Of a DNA stretch of 64,000 nucleotides, positions 23,851-35,871 are shown piece by piece. A program made the position numbers and the translations under genes. How positions within the stretch are numbered: the first letter of the stretch is position 1; every line of letters starts with the position of its first letter. The DNA lies in NCBI GenBank assembly GCA_023548195.1, contig JAJHZJ010000419.1, positions 1,858,773-1,922,772 on the forward strand. The letters run 5' to 3'. This DNA is from Bettongia penicillata ogilbyi. Its lineage: Eukaryota > Chordata > Mammalia > Diprotodontia > Potoroidae. The notes below the pieces were generated by a model. It saw only the letters and a list, made by a program, of their open reading frames with translations, was not told where the DNA came from and ran no database searches.

Positions 23851-24439
23851 GATTGATTTACTCAATATCATTCTTACAAGGAGTGGGTTAAAAGACTACT
23901 AATCAATCATTAGCAATCATGAGCCTTAGACTATGCAGGAAATCTCTTTGAAATACATTTGATAATGTGATATGATGCCAGACAAGAGCCCTATTCAGTT
24001 AGTGATAGAATTATAGTACACACTCTGGGAGCTGTTCAAAAGCATCCATTTAGCTGAAACAGAGAATTATAGAAATTGGAGAAAATGTGGATTTTAGCAC
24101 ATCTCTCAAGAGGAACTACCTGGTATTGGGGAGAAGTTGAAAGCTTCAACTTGTCCAGGTTACCTCCCCAACCCCACCCTATCAAACTTTGTTTCTGCCC
24201 TGTTTGATCAGAGGAGGGTCTTATGAGCTTCAAAAGGTCCCTTCAGCTTCTTAGCCACATCCTTGTCTAGACTGATTTGCGTTATAATCTGCTTTAGGAA
24301 CCAATAACTCTATTTATCATTTAAGAAACACCTAGTTTCATTTTTATTCTATTTAATTTGTTCATATTTCCTTTGTTGATACATATTTTGTGTTCTGATA
24401 GGTTGGTCACTAGGGAAAGGAAAAGGACAAGTATGAAGT

Positions 24440-26100
24440 TGGAGCTAAAAAGTCAAATTAAAAACTCTTCCAGAAAAGAAGGGTCCTGGCTAACATGAGG
24501 AGGAAGCATCTGCTTGTCCTCTAAGGAAAAGAGGACTTCTCATAAGAGTCTTAGAATCCCTTAAGTAAAGAACTTCCGACAGGGGACAGAGGAAATGAAA
24601 AGTAGTTGTGGTCAAAACTCCTTGCTCAGGGCTGCAGAGGCTACTATTTCACAACTTCACAGCAATGGAGAGGTCCGTTGTCTTCCCAGATAACGTATGC
24701 AAGTCATAACAAATAATTTCTTAAGAATGGCCAAAATGTATAACTGTTACCCACTTCTGGTTATTCAAGGAATAAATAATGATTTCTGAAGAATATAAAA
24801 GTCATTGCTAGAGATAATGAAATCTTGATTTAAAAATATACTATTTAAAACATAGGGATGATTAATTCCTGACCAATGAAAGAGGGCACCTAATGAAGGC
24901 CAATAGGAATGTGTTTTCTGGATGTCCTGAACATCTAAACAAAGTTGCTTTCGGATATAAAAGGATGGGATTACTGGGGAAAATGGCTCTATATATTCAC
25001 TAAGTTAGCTATCATATATATTACAGTATAAGAATAACTCTGAAGATATGAAGATGCTCACAGAAGAAGGAAAAATTCAATAAAAATAGCTAGTAATAAA
25101 ATCCGTGGCTCTAAATGTCTACACACAATATCCAAGGTATAGGTGCCAAGCAAGAGAATCTAAAAGTCCTAATGGAAGGCAGAAAATTTGATGTGATAAT
25201 TAATACTGAGAATTGAATGGAATGAACTGAATGTGGTTCTGGATAGTATACCTTGCTCAAAAGACAGAAGAGAATTTAAAAGAGAGGTAGGGTATGTGTC
25301 TATATATATTCAGGAACTATAGGCTCTGTCATTGGAGTATACTACAAAAGTGTATCTCCAATCAATATGGGCAGAGAGATAAAATTGATAAGGGATTTTG
25401 AAAATAAATCATAAATTTGACACTGAAGCATGACATAATAGTAATTGAAGACTTCAATGATCCCTTCATCTGTTGGAACTTTCTCTCTGCCAAAAAGCAG
25501 AGCAGCTAATGACTTCCTGACTTTCTTTAATGATAATTTCATCCTTCCAGGATTGGAGGAAATAACAAGGGGAAATTCTATTCTGAATCTTATTTTCACT
25601 TCTAGGGAGGGGCTTGTTACTGGGGTGGGAATAATGGGAACCTTGGGAAAAAATGAGCATTGATTCACAGAATTTTTAATAGAGAAGAAAGCCAGGCATA
25701 TTTTGACATCACCCTTGATTTTGTGAGAGCAGTTTCCAAAGGGAAGTCTAGATAAGATTTAATGAATGAAAATTCCACAGAAATTCAGCCCTAGATTACT
25801 GGAAAATTCTCAAGAATGAAATTCTAAAGACATCAAGGGAAATGATTCTAATGAAAAAGAAAAATGAGACTTTTCTGAAGTGACCAATGTGGATGCAACG
25901 GGAACTCATGAACTGAGAGATTTTTAAAAGGAGAATAGAATCAGGGCAAGACAACAGAGGCTCTATATAAGAGATTAACATAGTCCTATAAAACTAGCAT
26001 AAAGACTGAGAAAAGTAAGAATGGGTTGAGTCTGGCCAGGGTAACTAAGGACACCAAAAAGATTGTTTAAAATTTTCTGGTGGAAAAGAGGAAGAGTGAA
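24440..26100 (+). mobile_element. L3/CR1-clade LINE remnant
   Basis: Plus-strand text follows the L3 ORF2 order. A damaged endonuclease start ('tctacacacaatatccaagg', 25108) comes first, then 'ttgatgtgataattaatactgag', 'caggaactataggctctgtcattgg…', the readable C-terminal endonuclease piece at 25445-25663, and 'ccctagattactggaaaattctcaag' (25791) toward the RT linker. The start of the element is a guess. Confidence 0.6.
25445..25663 (+). pseudogene. L3 LINE endonuclease C-terminal fragment, still open
   Basis: This 72-codon open frame retains the CR1/L3 apurinic-endonuclease C-terminal pattern: 'NDFLTFFNDNF' (family FLxxxxDNFL), 'ITRGNSILNLIFTSREGLV' (family TRGxxxLDLIFTNREGLV), then 'GTLGKNEH' (family GxLGxSDH). 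The catalytic SDH has become NEH and LDL has become LNL. The preceding DFN motif is just upstream in a damaged frame. It is a fossil, not a gene. Confidence 0.7.
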
Positions 26101-26416
26101 GATAAGCTAAATACTGCTGCTTGAGAAATGTTGCTTTTTTATTTTTAGAACATACTTTTTCATTTATAATAGTAATTTTCTGATGTACCTTTCCTCTCAT
26201 CCACATGCTTACAATCATCCCTTGCAAAGAAAAACAGGAAGACAAAACAAACTGCCCCATGACATCTGACAGCATATGTAATACTCTACTCATAGTTTCC
26301 TACGTCTTGTTCTCTTGGGACCGAGATGGATTATTTTAATTTATTGTGACTTTTGGGCTTTTCAGTATTATTTTATTCTGGCTATTGTAGATGGTCACTC
26401 ATTCTTCCCCTTAGGT

Positions 26417-26640
26417 CAGGGGTTCTTAACATGGGGTGCTTTTTAAATCTATTTTGATACCTGTGTTTCAAAATAACTGGTTTCCTTTGGAACCAATTTC
26501 ATTTAAAGACATTATTCTGAGAAAGGATTCATTGACTTTGTCAGATTATGAGGTTGGTGAATGAGTCAAAAATTGGTTTAGGAACCTTATTGTAGCTCAT
26601 AAAAGTCTTATAGTCATGGTTTCTTGGAGTTCTTAAAATT
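26417..26640 (+). mobile_element. hAT-type nonautonomous DNA element
   Basis: It begins with the terminal inverted repeat-like 'caggggttcttaacatgggg', followed by 'aataactggtttcctttgg' and 'aaagacattattctgagaaagg'. The same family occurs at 11.55 and 55.2 kb. The far TIR is not recognisable here. Confidence 0.5.
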
Positions 26641-26790
26641 CTATTGCATTCTATAATAATTTGTTCAGCTATTTTGTAACAGGTGGGCACCCGCTTTGTT
26701 TCTAGCGTTTTGCCACAGCAAAACGTGCTCCTACAATTGTTTTGGAGAATAAAGGATATTTCTGCTGCTGAACTTCTTGGTCTATATGCT
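26640..26790 (-). mobile_element. L1 3' fragment (antisense)
   Basis: 'ttgttcagctattttgtaacaggtgggcaccc…gcgttttgccacagcaaaacgtgctcctacaattgttttgg' matches the antisense ORF2 C-terminal region also present at 19.2 and 41.8 kb. Confidence 0.5.
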
Positions 26791-27162
26791 CAATAGTTGG
26801 ATGGCTGGGACATTAATAGGTCAGCGACATTTCTCACAGAATTCCATGTTATGGTGATTATTAAAGAAAAACTTAAAAATGGTAATACACCTTTACAACA
26901 TGTTAGAGAATTTCATAATTTCATAATTATTTGCTGCAAAATGCAATGTTGTATAATTTGTTCAGTTTTTGGCTTATGTGTGGAGTATTTATCTTGAAAA
27001 AAATTATGCTTAATGTTGTACAAAGTATTATCAGCTTCCACAATATGACCCAGAGTACTTTCACTCATAAAAAACTCTTGGTCATTGTTCCATTTCCTTG
27101 TTTGTCAGGGAAATATGACAAAGCCCTGGATTGGAGAGACAAGACCTAGAAATTTTTGATCC

Positions 27163-27168
27163 AGTGTT

Positions 27169-27203
<35 letters not shown>

Positions 27204-27222
27204 GTGTGTGAGTGTGTACACA
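27163..27222. repeat. (TG)n / (TGTATG)n microsatellite
   Basis: TG units alternate with tatgtg steps. Confidence 0.9.
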
Positions 27223-28435
27223 CATCCACATAAATAAACACATATTATGCAGGTATATACAGGAATATATGTATTGTAGAATAATAAAAGATGTTCTATC
27301 TGCACATTTATGTTATAAATGTACATCATATATGAACATAATCACAAAGTATCAATATTCTATTTGTCAGCTAAAAATAGATTATATAACCATTGGCATT
27401 GTATAACTAGATCTTTAGTTTTCTTTTGTACTTTCCACAATTCTCAGGAGATGGAGGTTTACTCAGTCTTATTCCAATACTGAATATAACAATGCTCAGC
27501 TTTGAAATTTTCTAGTATCCTTTGAAAAGCTAGATCTTCCATAAATAGCAAAGTGTGGAGATTAGGAATTGTAAATTACAAGCAAATTGGTCACATTTTT
27601 GACACATATCTTGGAGGAGGCCTCATGGCTGTAAAGATCTTTCTTTACTTTTTCTGCCTTCTTTTCTTGAGGAAGTAATGAGTTACATGAGTTATCAGTA
27701 AACACAGGACTTTGGGTATATTTTTTTCAGCTCTGAAGAGTTCGAGACTTCATTACTCTCATAATCTCATTCACTATTCATTCCTATAATGAGGAGAAAT
27801 AAATTCCTATAGCTCAATCATCAGTGAGTGTATATCTTTTTTCAGCAACCACCAAAGTGTCTTCAGCTGGAGCAGTTGCTAGAGAAGTCAAGGTTGCATG
27901 CCAATTTGGCTCCCACCCAGATCACACCATTCCCAAAGATTTCTGCCTCCTCTTAATGGCTTCCAGTAAGTTTTTAAACTGTCATTTGTCATAAATTGGT
28001 TGCTAAAGTGAAAGCATTTGAATGATTCAGCACAAATCCATTATATCTTTTGGAAACTAATGGAGGTACTTCATTGACAGTTAAGTTAATGTCATCTCTG
28101 TTCATATAGAAAAGCAGGAGATTATTATTTTGAGAATTTTGTTTTTTTTCTTGACAGTATGAATGTGTGTATACACACACAATGCTAATTTTGTTCATAA
28201 GATGCATGAAAGAACCATGAGTTTTAATCCATTTCAGGAGACTAGTTTGCATGACAGTCAACACAAGAACAGTAACTGTAATGTAGGCAATAAGAGGTGA
28301 CAGCATTAGGAGACACAAGGTCAAGGTGACCATCTATCCTAGATTTCCTAGCACAGTATGGATTTAAAAATAAGAAGAAATACTTTTAATTAGGTTTTAT
28401 AAAATTAACATCTTTTATCAGACCATGTACTTATA
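27223..28435. other. No recognisable feature
   Basis: Unique-looking AT-rich DNA. The antisense 114-codon frame at 27989-28333 is hydrophobic at one end but matches no family I know and lacks supporting signals. Confidence 0.5.
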
Positions 28436-28439
28436 TTAT

Positions 28440-28612
28440 GCAAAAATCCTAGGACTTGGAGTCAAAAGGCCAAAGTTCAAGTTCTGACTTTCCCTCTTAC
28501 TTGCTGTGTAACCTTAACCGTCAATCTCCTCATGAGTTCCTCTTTTGAAAAATGAGGGGAATGGATTAGAAAATGTCTAAGGTCCTGACCAGGACCATTC
28601 TTTGATTCTGGG
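28440..28612 (+). mobile_element. MIR SINE
   Basis: 'aggacttggagtcaaaaggcc…gttcaagttctgactttccctc', 'cttgctgtgtaacctta', 'ctcctcatgagttcctc' and 'gtctaaggtcctgaccagg' form the MIR order on the plus strand. Confidence 0.65.
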
Positions 28613-28637
28613 TTCTAATTTTTGATGCAAAAAAGTT

Positions 28638-28957
28638 GTATGTGTGTTCGTCCTTCATTGTTGAAGAAGACCAGGCCATCAGAGAAATGATGACATGACC
28701 TGCACTTGACTTTGTTTTTTGAGTGAAGGAGGGATGTGCAGGTCACCAGCCTCATTTCTCCTCAAGAGCCATCTGAATCCAGTGACCAGATATTCATCAG
28801 GATAACTGGAGATGACCCAAGATGAGGCAATTGGGGTTAAGTGACTTGTCCAAGGTCACACAGCTAGTGAGTGTCAAGTGTCTGAGGTGAGATTTGAACT
28901 CAGGTCCACCTGACTCCTGCACTGTTGCTCTATCTACTGCACCACCTAGCTGTCCCT
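28638..28957 (-). mobile_element. tRNA-derived SINE with long body (WSINE-like), antisense, with near-perfect TSD
   Basis: Reverse complement of the family at 17.05 kb, complete from the tail (ttcgtccttcattgttg) to the tRNA head (ctgcaccacctagctgtccc). The flanks are tgcaaaaaagtt (28626-28637) and tgcacaaaagtt (28958-28969), which agree at 11 of 12 positions. This second complete copy fixes the family length at roughly 305-320 bp. Confidence 0.85.
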
Positions 28958-28969
28958 TGCACAAAAGTT

Positions 28970-29115
28970 ACCAAAGAACTGGAGGATCCTGGATTTAGAG
29001 AAAGAAAGGACTTTAGAAGCTATTAAATCTAACTCCCTCATTGTGTACATATGACAAAACTGAGACCCAGAATGGTTAAATGACTTGGCCAGAATCATAC
29101 TGCTATTATATGGGC
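28970..29115 (-). mobile_element. L3/MIR-type remnant (antisense)
   Basis: 'gaaaggactttagaagctattaaatctaactccctca' and 'acaaaactgagacccagaatggttaaatgacttggccagaatcatac' follow the antisense L3/MIR end. Confidence 0.55.
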
Positions 29116-29519
29116 CACAGACAGCTTTTAACAAAGATATTCCTTACATGTAATATGAGTACGTTAAGAAAAAGAAATGTCATTCTTTCATTGAAATTAC
29201 TAATGAGTCTTTTAGGATCAGTTTTAAGATACTGGAAACTGGAATAATTTTCTAACCTGAAACTGATTGCTAAGGCAATTACTCTTTCTAGTCTCAGTAT
29301 CAATTGAGCCTAATTTGTAACTAATTTCAAGAACTTCTCAGATATAATGAAGGAAAGTCAAAGGAGACTAAGGCTTCCATTACAACTATCTCAAAAGTTT
29401 TGTCTTCAAAACCAAAGGAATACTTTGGCATCTGATGACACATTGCAATATCTTTCCCTCCCAAACTCTCCTCTCTTTTTAATATTCCTGTTACTGTGCA
29501 GGGCACCACCATCTTCCCA

Positions 29520-30170
29520 GTCACCCAGGCTCTAAATTTAGGTTATCATCTTTGACTTCTCCTTCATTCTCAGTCCTCTATATCCAATCTGTTTTCAAAA
29601 TTTCTTGATTCTGATTTGCATATCTCTTATTTAGCCAAGTATATCAAATGAGAGGAGAAATAAAAATGTTACAAAAGCAGAATGGCGAAGACTAAGAAAC
29701 AAACTGGATATGAGTAATGGCTGAGACCTTTATCCCCTCATGCATTGAAAATATCACCAACATTTTGGTTGGTCTCCCTGCTTTGACTCGATTCACAGAT
29801 AAATGGCTCAATTTATAAGTTGATCTTCCTAAAGTTCAGGTCTGACTGTACCAGCTCCCTGCCTTGCTCTTCTCATTCAGTAAACTCCAGTAACTCCCTC
29901 TTACCTCTAGGATAAGATACAAATTCTTCTTTTTGACTTTAAAGTCTTCATATCTTGGTTTGTCCTTACTTCTCTTCACATCCTCCGTGATCCAGTGATA
30001 CTAGTCTCTGTACTATTTACACAAGACCCTCAATCTTCTGATTTTGTACATTTTCACTGGCTGTCCCCTAAACCTAGAATGTTCTCCCTCCTCCTGGCTT
30101 CCTTTAAGTCCCAGCTAAAATCCCACCTTCTACAGGATGTCTTTCTGGATCTCCTCAATATTAATGTCCT
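29520..30170 (+). mobile_element. L2 LINE 3' part
   Basis: Ordered L2 text: 'tgatcttcctaaagttcagg', 'taaactccagtaactccctc', 'aggataagatacaaattc', 'ggctgtcccctaaacctagaatg', 'ctaaaatcccaccttctacagg' and 'tctttctggatctcctc'. A foreign-looking stretch (29640-29750) splits the first part. Frames are broken. Confidence 0.7.
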
Positions 30171-30384
30171 CTCTGTGATCCAATATACCCTGCATGTATT
30201 TTGGTTCTTCATGATTTGGTTCTTTGGTTCTTCACAAATTGATTTTTCATAGTTCAAGAAACATTTGTTAATTATGCCACAAAATTGTCATTCTTCACTA
30301 GAAAGTGCTTTAATTTCCATATTTTACCCACATAAAAATAATTGTGTTCATTGTTCACAAAATATAACATATTTTTATATTGTT

Positions 30385-31245
30385 CTATCAATCAATAGAC
30401 ATTTAAGTGTCTACCATTTGTCTGGCACTATGGTAAAAGCTGGGGATACGAAAAGAGGCAAAAGACAATCCCTTCCCTCAAGGAGCCTACAATCTTATGG
30501 GAGAAATAACATGCAAACAAATATATACTAAGCAACATAAATGAAAGGAAATAATTAGCAAAGAGAAGATTAATTAAAATTAGAGGGGTTAGGGAAAGCT
30601 TCTAGGAAAAGATAGGATTTTAGTCAGAGCTTGAAATGAAGCCAAGAAGATCAGTAAGCAGAGAGGAGGAGACAGAATATTCTTGGCATGGAGGGCAGGT
30701 GGAGAAAATACACAGAGCTGACAGTGTCTTTGTCATGGAATAGCCAGGATCAAAGAGGCTCTGTCAGGGAGTAATGTGTAAGATCAGAAAGGTAGGAGCA
30801 CTTTGAATGTCAAACAGGTCATTTTGTATTTGATCTTAATGGCCATAGGAAGTCAGTGGAGTTTGTTGAGTTTGGGGGAATGAGTGTGTATGTGACAAGA
30901 TCAGACCTGTGTTTTAGGAAAATCACTTTACTGGTTGAATTGAAGATGGATTGGAGAGGGAAAGAGACTAGAGGCAGGCAGACCCACCAGCAGGCAATAG
31001 TAACAATCCAAGCATGAGGTGATGAGGGTCTTCAATGTAGTGGAGGCAGTGTCAGAGGAAAAAAAGATGTGTATATGTTAGGGAGAAGATAAAAGGGCGA
31101 AATCGGCAGACCTTGGCAATAGATTGGATAAATGGGAAGGAGGAAAAAGATTTAAAAATATGAGGAGTTCAGGATTACATATAGGTTGCTTTGGGGGATG
31201 TTATTACCCTCTACAGTAACAGGGAAGGTAAAAGGGGATTGATTA
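30385..31245 (-). mobile_element. L2-derived repeat, long antisense copy
   Basis: The best preserved antisense L2 copy: 'taagtgtctaccatttgtctggcactatgg', 'tcccttccctcaaggagcctac', 'attttgtatttgatcttaatggcc', 'gatcagacctgtgttttagg', 'gatggattggagaggg' and 'atagtaacaatccaagc…gaggtgatgagggtc'. It may belong to an L2-related marsupial subfamily. Confidence 0.6.
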
Positions 31246-31299
31246 TTGCTCTATATTTTATAATATAGCATAATTAGCATTTGGAAACATCATTTGCCA

Positions 31300-31595
31300 T
31301 CATTGATCAAAAAAAATCATTAAACAATTACTAAGTGCCTACTTTGTGATAGGGACTAGAGACACAAAGACAAAAGTTAAAACAATTTCTGACCTCATCG
31401 TGCTTACATTCTAACCAGGGAAGATAACATATACAGATAAAAGTATGTAAACAAAAGTGATTTGCATGGAGATATACTAGCAGTTAGGGGACTAAGGAAT
31501 AACTTCCTGTATAAGATGGTGCTTAAGTTGAAATTTGAAAGAAACTAGTAATTCTGAGAGATGGAGGAGAGTAGAGAGTGAATTAATGGTTGATT
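31300..31595 (-). mobile_element. L2-derived repeat (antisense), second copy
   Basis: It starts again with 'aattactaagtgcctactttgtgatagggac' and repeats 'tctgacctcatcgtgcttacattct…', so it is a separate insertion immediately after the previous one. Confidence 0.6.
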
Positions 31596-31899
31596 ACTTT
31601 GGATGCTTTTGTTGAGATTCTGATTCTTCTCACCTGTTCTAATTAGATGAAAATTTTAGAGAGCAGTATCACCTGTAACTTTGATCTAGAAAAGCATAAA
31701 GGTTTACATTTTTAAGCTTGAACTATTGGACACAAAATACAAAGTATTTTGAAGAGCAAATATTTTAATTCTATAACATGAATTTTAAACACTAAAATCA
31801 GTATATAATTTCATATTCAAATTCAAATGTGTAAATGGTTATTTTTTTTTACTGGCTACATGTGACTTTTAGAATTTTACATTAATTTATTTAGATCAT

Positions 31900-32425
31900 T
31901 TTAATTTTTATATGAACTTAAACACTAGAAAAAAATTTCCATTCACATGTGTGCTAGCAGGACACAGGAAGAGGATTCTATGCGAAACCAAGAATCTTTT
32001 CCAATATTTTTTTTTGTTCTTGTTGCTATTGCAGTTCTGTTAAACTTTTAAAAGATCAATGAAAATATATGTTTTCTCCCTGGCAGCTCTCCCAATCCCG
32101 CCTCCCAATGAGGAAGAAAGAAAAGCAAAAGACTTATTACAAATATGTATAGTCAAGCAAAACATAACTGGCCATTCATCACCCCTCCACCCATGTCATA
32201 TGTCTCAATCTATTCTCTGAGTCCATTTCCTCTTTATAAAGAGCTGATAACATGTTTCATTGAGTCTTCTGGAATCATGGCTGGTCATCGTGTTGACCAG
32301 AGTTTCTAAGTCTTTCATTATTATTTATCTTTATATTACTACTATGACTATAAATTGTCCTCCTGTTTTTGCTCACCTTGTTTTGCATTAGTTTGTACAG
32401 GTTTTCCCAAGTTTTTTTAGAATAG
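31900..32425 (-). mobile_element. L1 3' end (antisense)
   Basis: Antisense L1 3' UTR and ORF2 end text: 'gtcaagcaaaacataactgg', 'gtcctcctgtttttgctcaccttgttttgcattagtttgtacagg'. It parallels 1.36 and 41.66 kb. Confidence 0.5.
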
Positions 32426-32429
32426 GATA

Positions 32430-33657
32430 GAGTAGCAGACTTGTAGTTGGGAAGACCCAAATTCGTACTCAATGGATATGCCCTCCTTTTTATTTCCTCC
32501 TTTTTTTTCCTCTACTTTCTCTCCTATTTTCCTGTAGAGTTAAAAGTATTTCTGTACTCAAGTGTATGTATATTTTTCACATCTTTGAGCATTGCAGATG
32601 AAAATGAGATTCAAACATGACTTGCCTTTCCTACCCCTTCCTTTCCTGTCTCTTTTCCATTTTTTTCTCTAGGGCTCTCATTTAATTTATTAAAACATGT
32701 TTACCCTCCACACCTTATAAATCTTGATTCATCTCTTCTCATTCAGTGTAGAAGTTGAACTGGTATCCAAGCTTCCAGAAGCCTGTAGATATTTTTGGCA
32801 CCATTTTCTTCTTTTCAGTTTATATTCTGAGCCTCCCTGTCACTTTAATAGCTCTTTATTGCTGGAATCTTTTTTATGGTTGTTTTCTTACACTTTCACC
32901 CAACTTCTTGACTTCAGAATTTATATTTTGGTCAAGCCTTATATACTTCTGAAAGGAATGTTTGGTTTGATCTTCTAACCTCCTGTATGCTTCGCCTGCT
33001 TTCGTGGGTGTAGTGTTGTGTTATTCCTGGATTTGAAGGGTATTTCAGACTGAGAACATGCAAGCTCTCAGTGCTTTTTAAATATTCTGATATATGACAA
33101 AGTCTGATCACCACCCTCCTGCTTTGTGCTCTTAAAGTTCCTGATCTGGCTTAGTAGCTGATAAATACTCCCATGGCCTTGCCTCTGGCTGGAGATGTAG
33201 TACACTGGTGATAGACTCAGCTACTATTAGCCAGCTGGGAAGTTCTGCAAAGTTAGCATATTTCCATTTGGTCTGGGATTAATGTCTTGATTTCTCCCCT
33301 ACAGGCGTGAAGACTAAAACAGATCCTACCACTCCTAGGGTCAAACCACATGGTTAACCCACTGCTTGTTTCTGAACTTGGTCCTTGCCAAGTTCATAAC
33401 CTGAGGACTTCCTTCCCATGGCATGCCATGACTAGATACAGGTCCCTTCATCAGGCCGCCACCTTGAATCTGTGACCTGGCTCTGAGCCATGAGCCGCAG
33501 AATTACCATTTAGCACTTATTCCTGAATCCTGCACTCTATGCTGGATATGAAATCTCTTCTTGCTATGCTTCATTGCTATGCTTCCTTAAACTGAAATGT
33601 TTGGTATGGCTCTTCCTGCTTTGATACTGTCCCTGGTGTCCACGGACTCACCGTGAT
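32430..33657 (-). mobile_element. Older L1/HAL1-like element hosting HAL1 copy A (continues 36739-36800)
   Basis: The left part is pyrimidine-rich with 'ctattttcctgtagagttaaa…', like the post-ORF1 spacer of L1/HAL1. The right part resembles an old 5' UTR (gagccatgagccgcag…). The text resumes after HAL1 copy A (tgatcaggacactgcc, 36738). Family and extent are uncertain. Confidence 0.35.
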
Positions 33658-33671
33658 CTATTCTTTATTTC

Positions 33672-33673
<2 letters not shown>
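33658..33673. repeat. Target-site duplication of HAL1 copy A, left (partner 36723-36738)
   Basis: Both copies read ctattctttatttctt and are identical over 16 bp. On the element's sense strand the junction is tgatc|aagaaa, compatible with L1-endonuclease target-primed insertion. Confidence 0.9.
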
Positions 33674-33702
<29 letters not shown>

Positions 33703-33727
33703 TTTTTTTTTTTTTTTTTTTTTTTTT
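33674..33727 (-). repeat. Two-part poly(A) tail of HAL1 copy A (poly(T) on plus strand)
   Basis: T-runs at 33672-33695 and 33703-33727 are separated by aaaagtc. The left run merges with the end of the target-site duplication. Confidence 0.85.
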
Positions 33728-34357
33728 ATATTAAATTATTTATTTATTTATTTATTTTACATTCATTTTCACAAATTTTTGGGTTCCAAATTTTCTCCCT
33801 TTTTCTCCCCTCCCCCCACCCCAATACCCCAAGCAATCTCATTTTCCCTATCTCCAATCTGTCCTCTCTTCTGTCATCCCTCCCTTCCCTTGTCTCTATC
33901 TTCTCTTTTCTCCTGTAGGGCCAGATGACTTTCTATTCCTCATTAACTGTATGTCTTCTTTCCTAGTTGCAACAGCAATACTAAACAATTGTTCCTAAAA
34001 CTTTGAGTTCCAAATTCTCCCCATCCCTCCCTCCCCACCCATTCCCTTTGGTACGGCAGGCAATTCATTATAGGCCATATCTGAGTAGCTTTGCAAATGA
34101 CCTTCCTGATAGTCGTGATGTGTAAGACTAACTGAATTGCCATCCCTCCTCACCTGCCCCTCATTGTTTCTCTTTGATCCTGTCCCTCCCCAAGTGTTGA
34201 CTTTCAATTACTCCCTCCTCCCTTTGCCCTCCCTTCCATCATCCCCCCCCCAATATCTCCTTCTCCCCCGCTTTCTTATACTGTAAGATAGGTTTTCATA
34301 CCAAAATGAGTGTGCATTTCACTCCTTCGTTTAGTCAAATATGATGAGGGTAAACTT

Positions 34358-34391
34358 TTGTTTGTTTGTTTGTTTGTTTGTTTGTTTGTTT
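34358..34391. repeat. (TTTG)n microsatellite inside HAL1 copy A 3' region
   Basis: About eight TTTG units. Copy B has only an A run at the equivalent place (around 48605), so it expanded after insertion or in its source copy. Confidence 0.9.
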
Positions 34392-34762
34392 TTCTTCAGC
34401 TCTCCTCTTTTTCCCTCCACTAAAAACATCTCCTACTTGCCTCTTAAATGACATATAGTTACCCCCTTCCATTTCTCCCTCTTTCCTCTCACTACATTTC
34501 TCTCTCATCATTTACCTTAATTCCTTTTAAGGTATGGTCCCATCCTATTCAGTTCAATCTGTGCTCTCTGTCTCTGCATGTGAATGCATGTGTGTATGTG
34601 TGTGCATGCGTGTACATATGTATGTGTGGTCCCACCAACCACCCAGATACTGAAAAGTTTTAAGAGTTAGAAATATTGTCCTTCCATGTATGAATGCAAA
34701 CAGTTCATTTCTGGTAAGTCCCTTAATACTTCTCCTTGCTGTTTACTTTTGCATGCTTCCTC

Positions 34763-35871
34763 TCATTCTTGTGTTTGAAAGTCAAATTTTCTTTTCAGCT
34801 CTGGTTTTTTCATCAAGAATGATTGAAAGTCCTCTGTTTCATTGAAAGACCATATTTTCCCTTGAAATATTATACTCAGTTTAGCCGGGTAGGTGATTCT
34901 TGGTTTGAGTCCTAGTTCCTTTGCCTTCTGGAATATCCTATTCCACGCCCTTCGATCCCTTAATGTAGAAGCTGCTAGATCTTGGGTTATCCTGATTGTA
35001 TTACCACAGTACTGGAATTGTTTGTTTCTGGCTGCTTGCAAGATTTTTTCCTTGAGCTGGGAGTTCTGGAATTTGGCCACAATGTTCCTAGGAGTTTCTC
35101 TTTTTGGATCTCTTTCAGGTGGTGATCGATGGATTCTTTCAATACTTATTTTGCCCTCTGGTTCTAGAATGTCAGGGCAGTTTTCCTTGATAATTTCATG
35201 CAAGACGATGTCTAGGCTCTTTTTTTGATCATGGCTTTCAGGTAGTCCCATAATTTTTAAGTTGTCTCTCCTTGATCTATTTTCCAGGTCAGTTGTTTTT
35301 CCCATGAGATATTTCACATTCTCTTCCATTTTATTGTTCTTTTGGTTTTGTTTGGTGATTTCTTGGTTTCTCATAAAGTCATTAGACTCCATCTGTTCCA
35401 TTCTAATTTTGAGAGAACTATTAAATTCAGTGAGCTTTTGAGCCTCTTTTTCCATTTGGCTCATTCTGCTTTTGAAAGCATTCTTCTCCTCATTGGCTTT
35501 TTGAACCTCTTTTGCCAATTGAGTGAGCCTATTTTTCAAGGTGTTAATTTCCTCAGCATTTTTTTGGGTCTCCTTTACCAAGATATTGACCTTTTTTTCA
35601 TACTCTTCTTGCATCTTTGTCATTTCTTTTCCCAGTCTTTCCTCCACCTGTCTAACTTGCTTTTCAAAATCATTTTTAAGCTCTTCCAAGGCCTGAGCCC
35701 ACCCAACACCCCCCCTGGGGTGTCTGGGGTACTGAGGCCCCGCGCCTCCACATCTTTCCCTGATGGGAAAAATACGTTCTCGTCCTCCCCATCAGATCCG
35801 AAGGTTGGGATCATTTGCATTTGTTGGAAAAAACTCTCTAAAGTCTTATTTTTCTTCCCCTTTCTAGGCAT
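34763..35871 (-). pseudogene. HAL1 copy A ORF1 (L1 ORF1p-like RNA-binding protein), frameshifted near the N-terminus
   Basis: ORF1p is an RNA-binding chaperone that packages its own transcript. The start codon at 35871 opens with MPRKGKKNK. The frame is lost within about 50 residues: compared with copy B there is an extra base in the gaggcgcgg stretch and another in the 7-base C run (35708-35716 on the plus strand). From 35689 a 308-codon frame continues to the stop at 34763-34765. It has heptad-rich coiled coil (QVEERLGKEM… to about residue 125 of this frame), an RRM-like part with ENRSRRDNLKIMGLPE, an ERIHRSPPERDPKRETPR linker and a C-terminal domain with ITYPAKLS. It has 20 C-terminal residues that copy B lacks. 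Overall identity to copy B is around 90% by eye. Confidence 0.85.
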
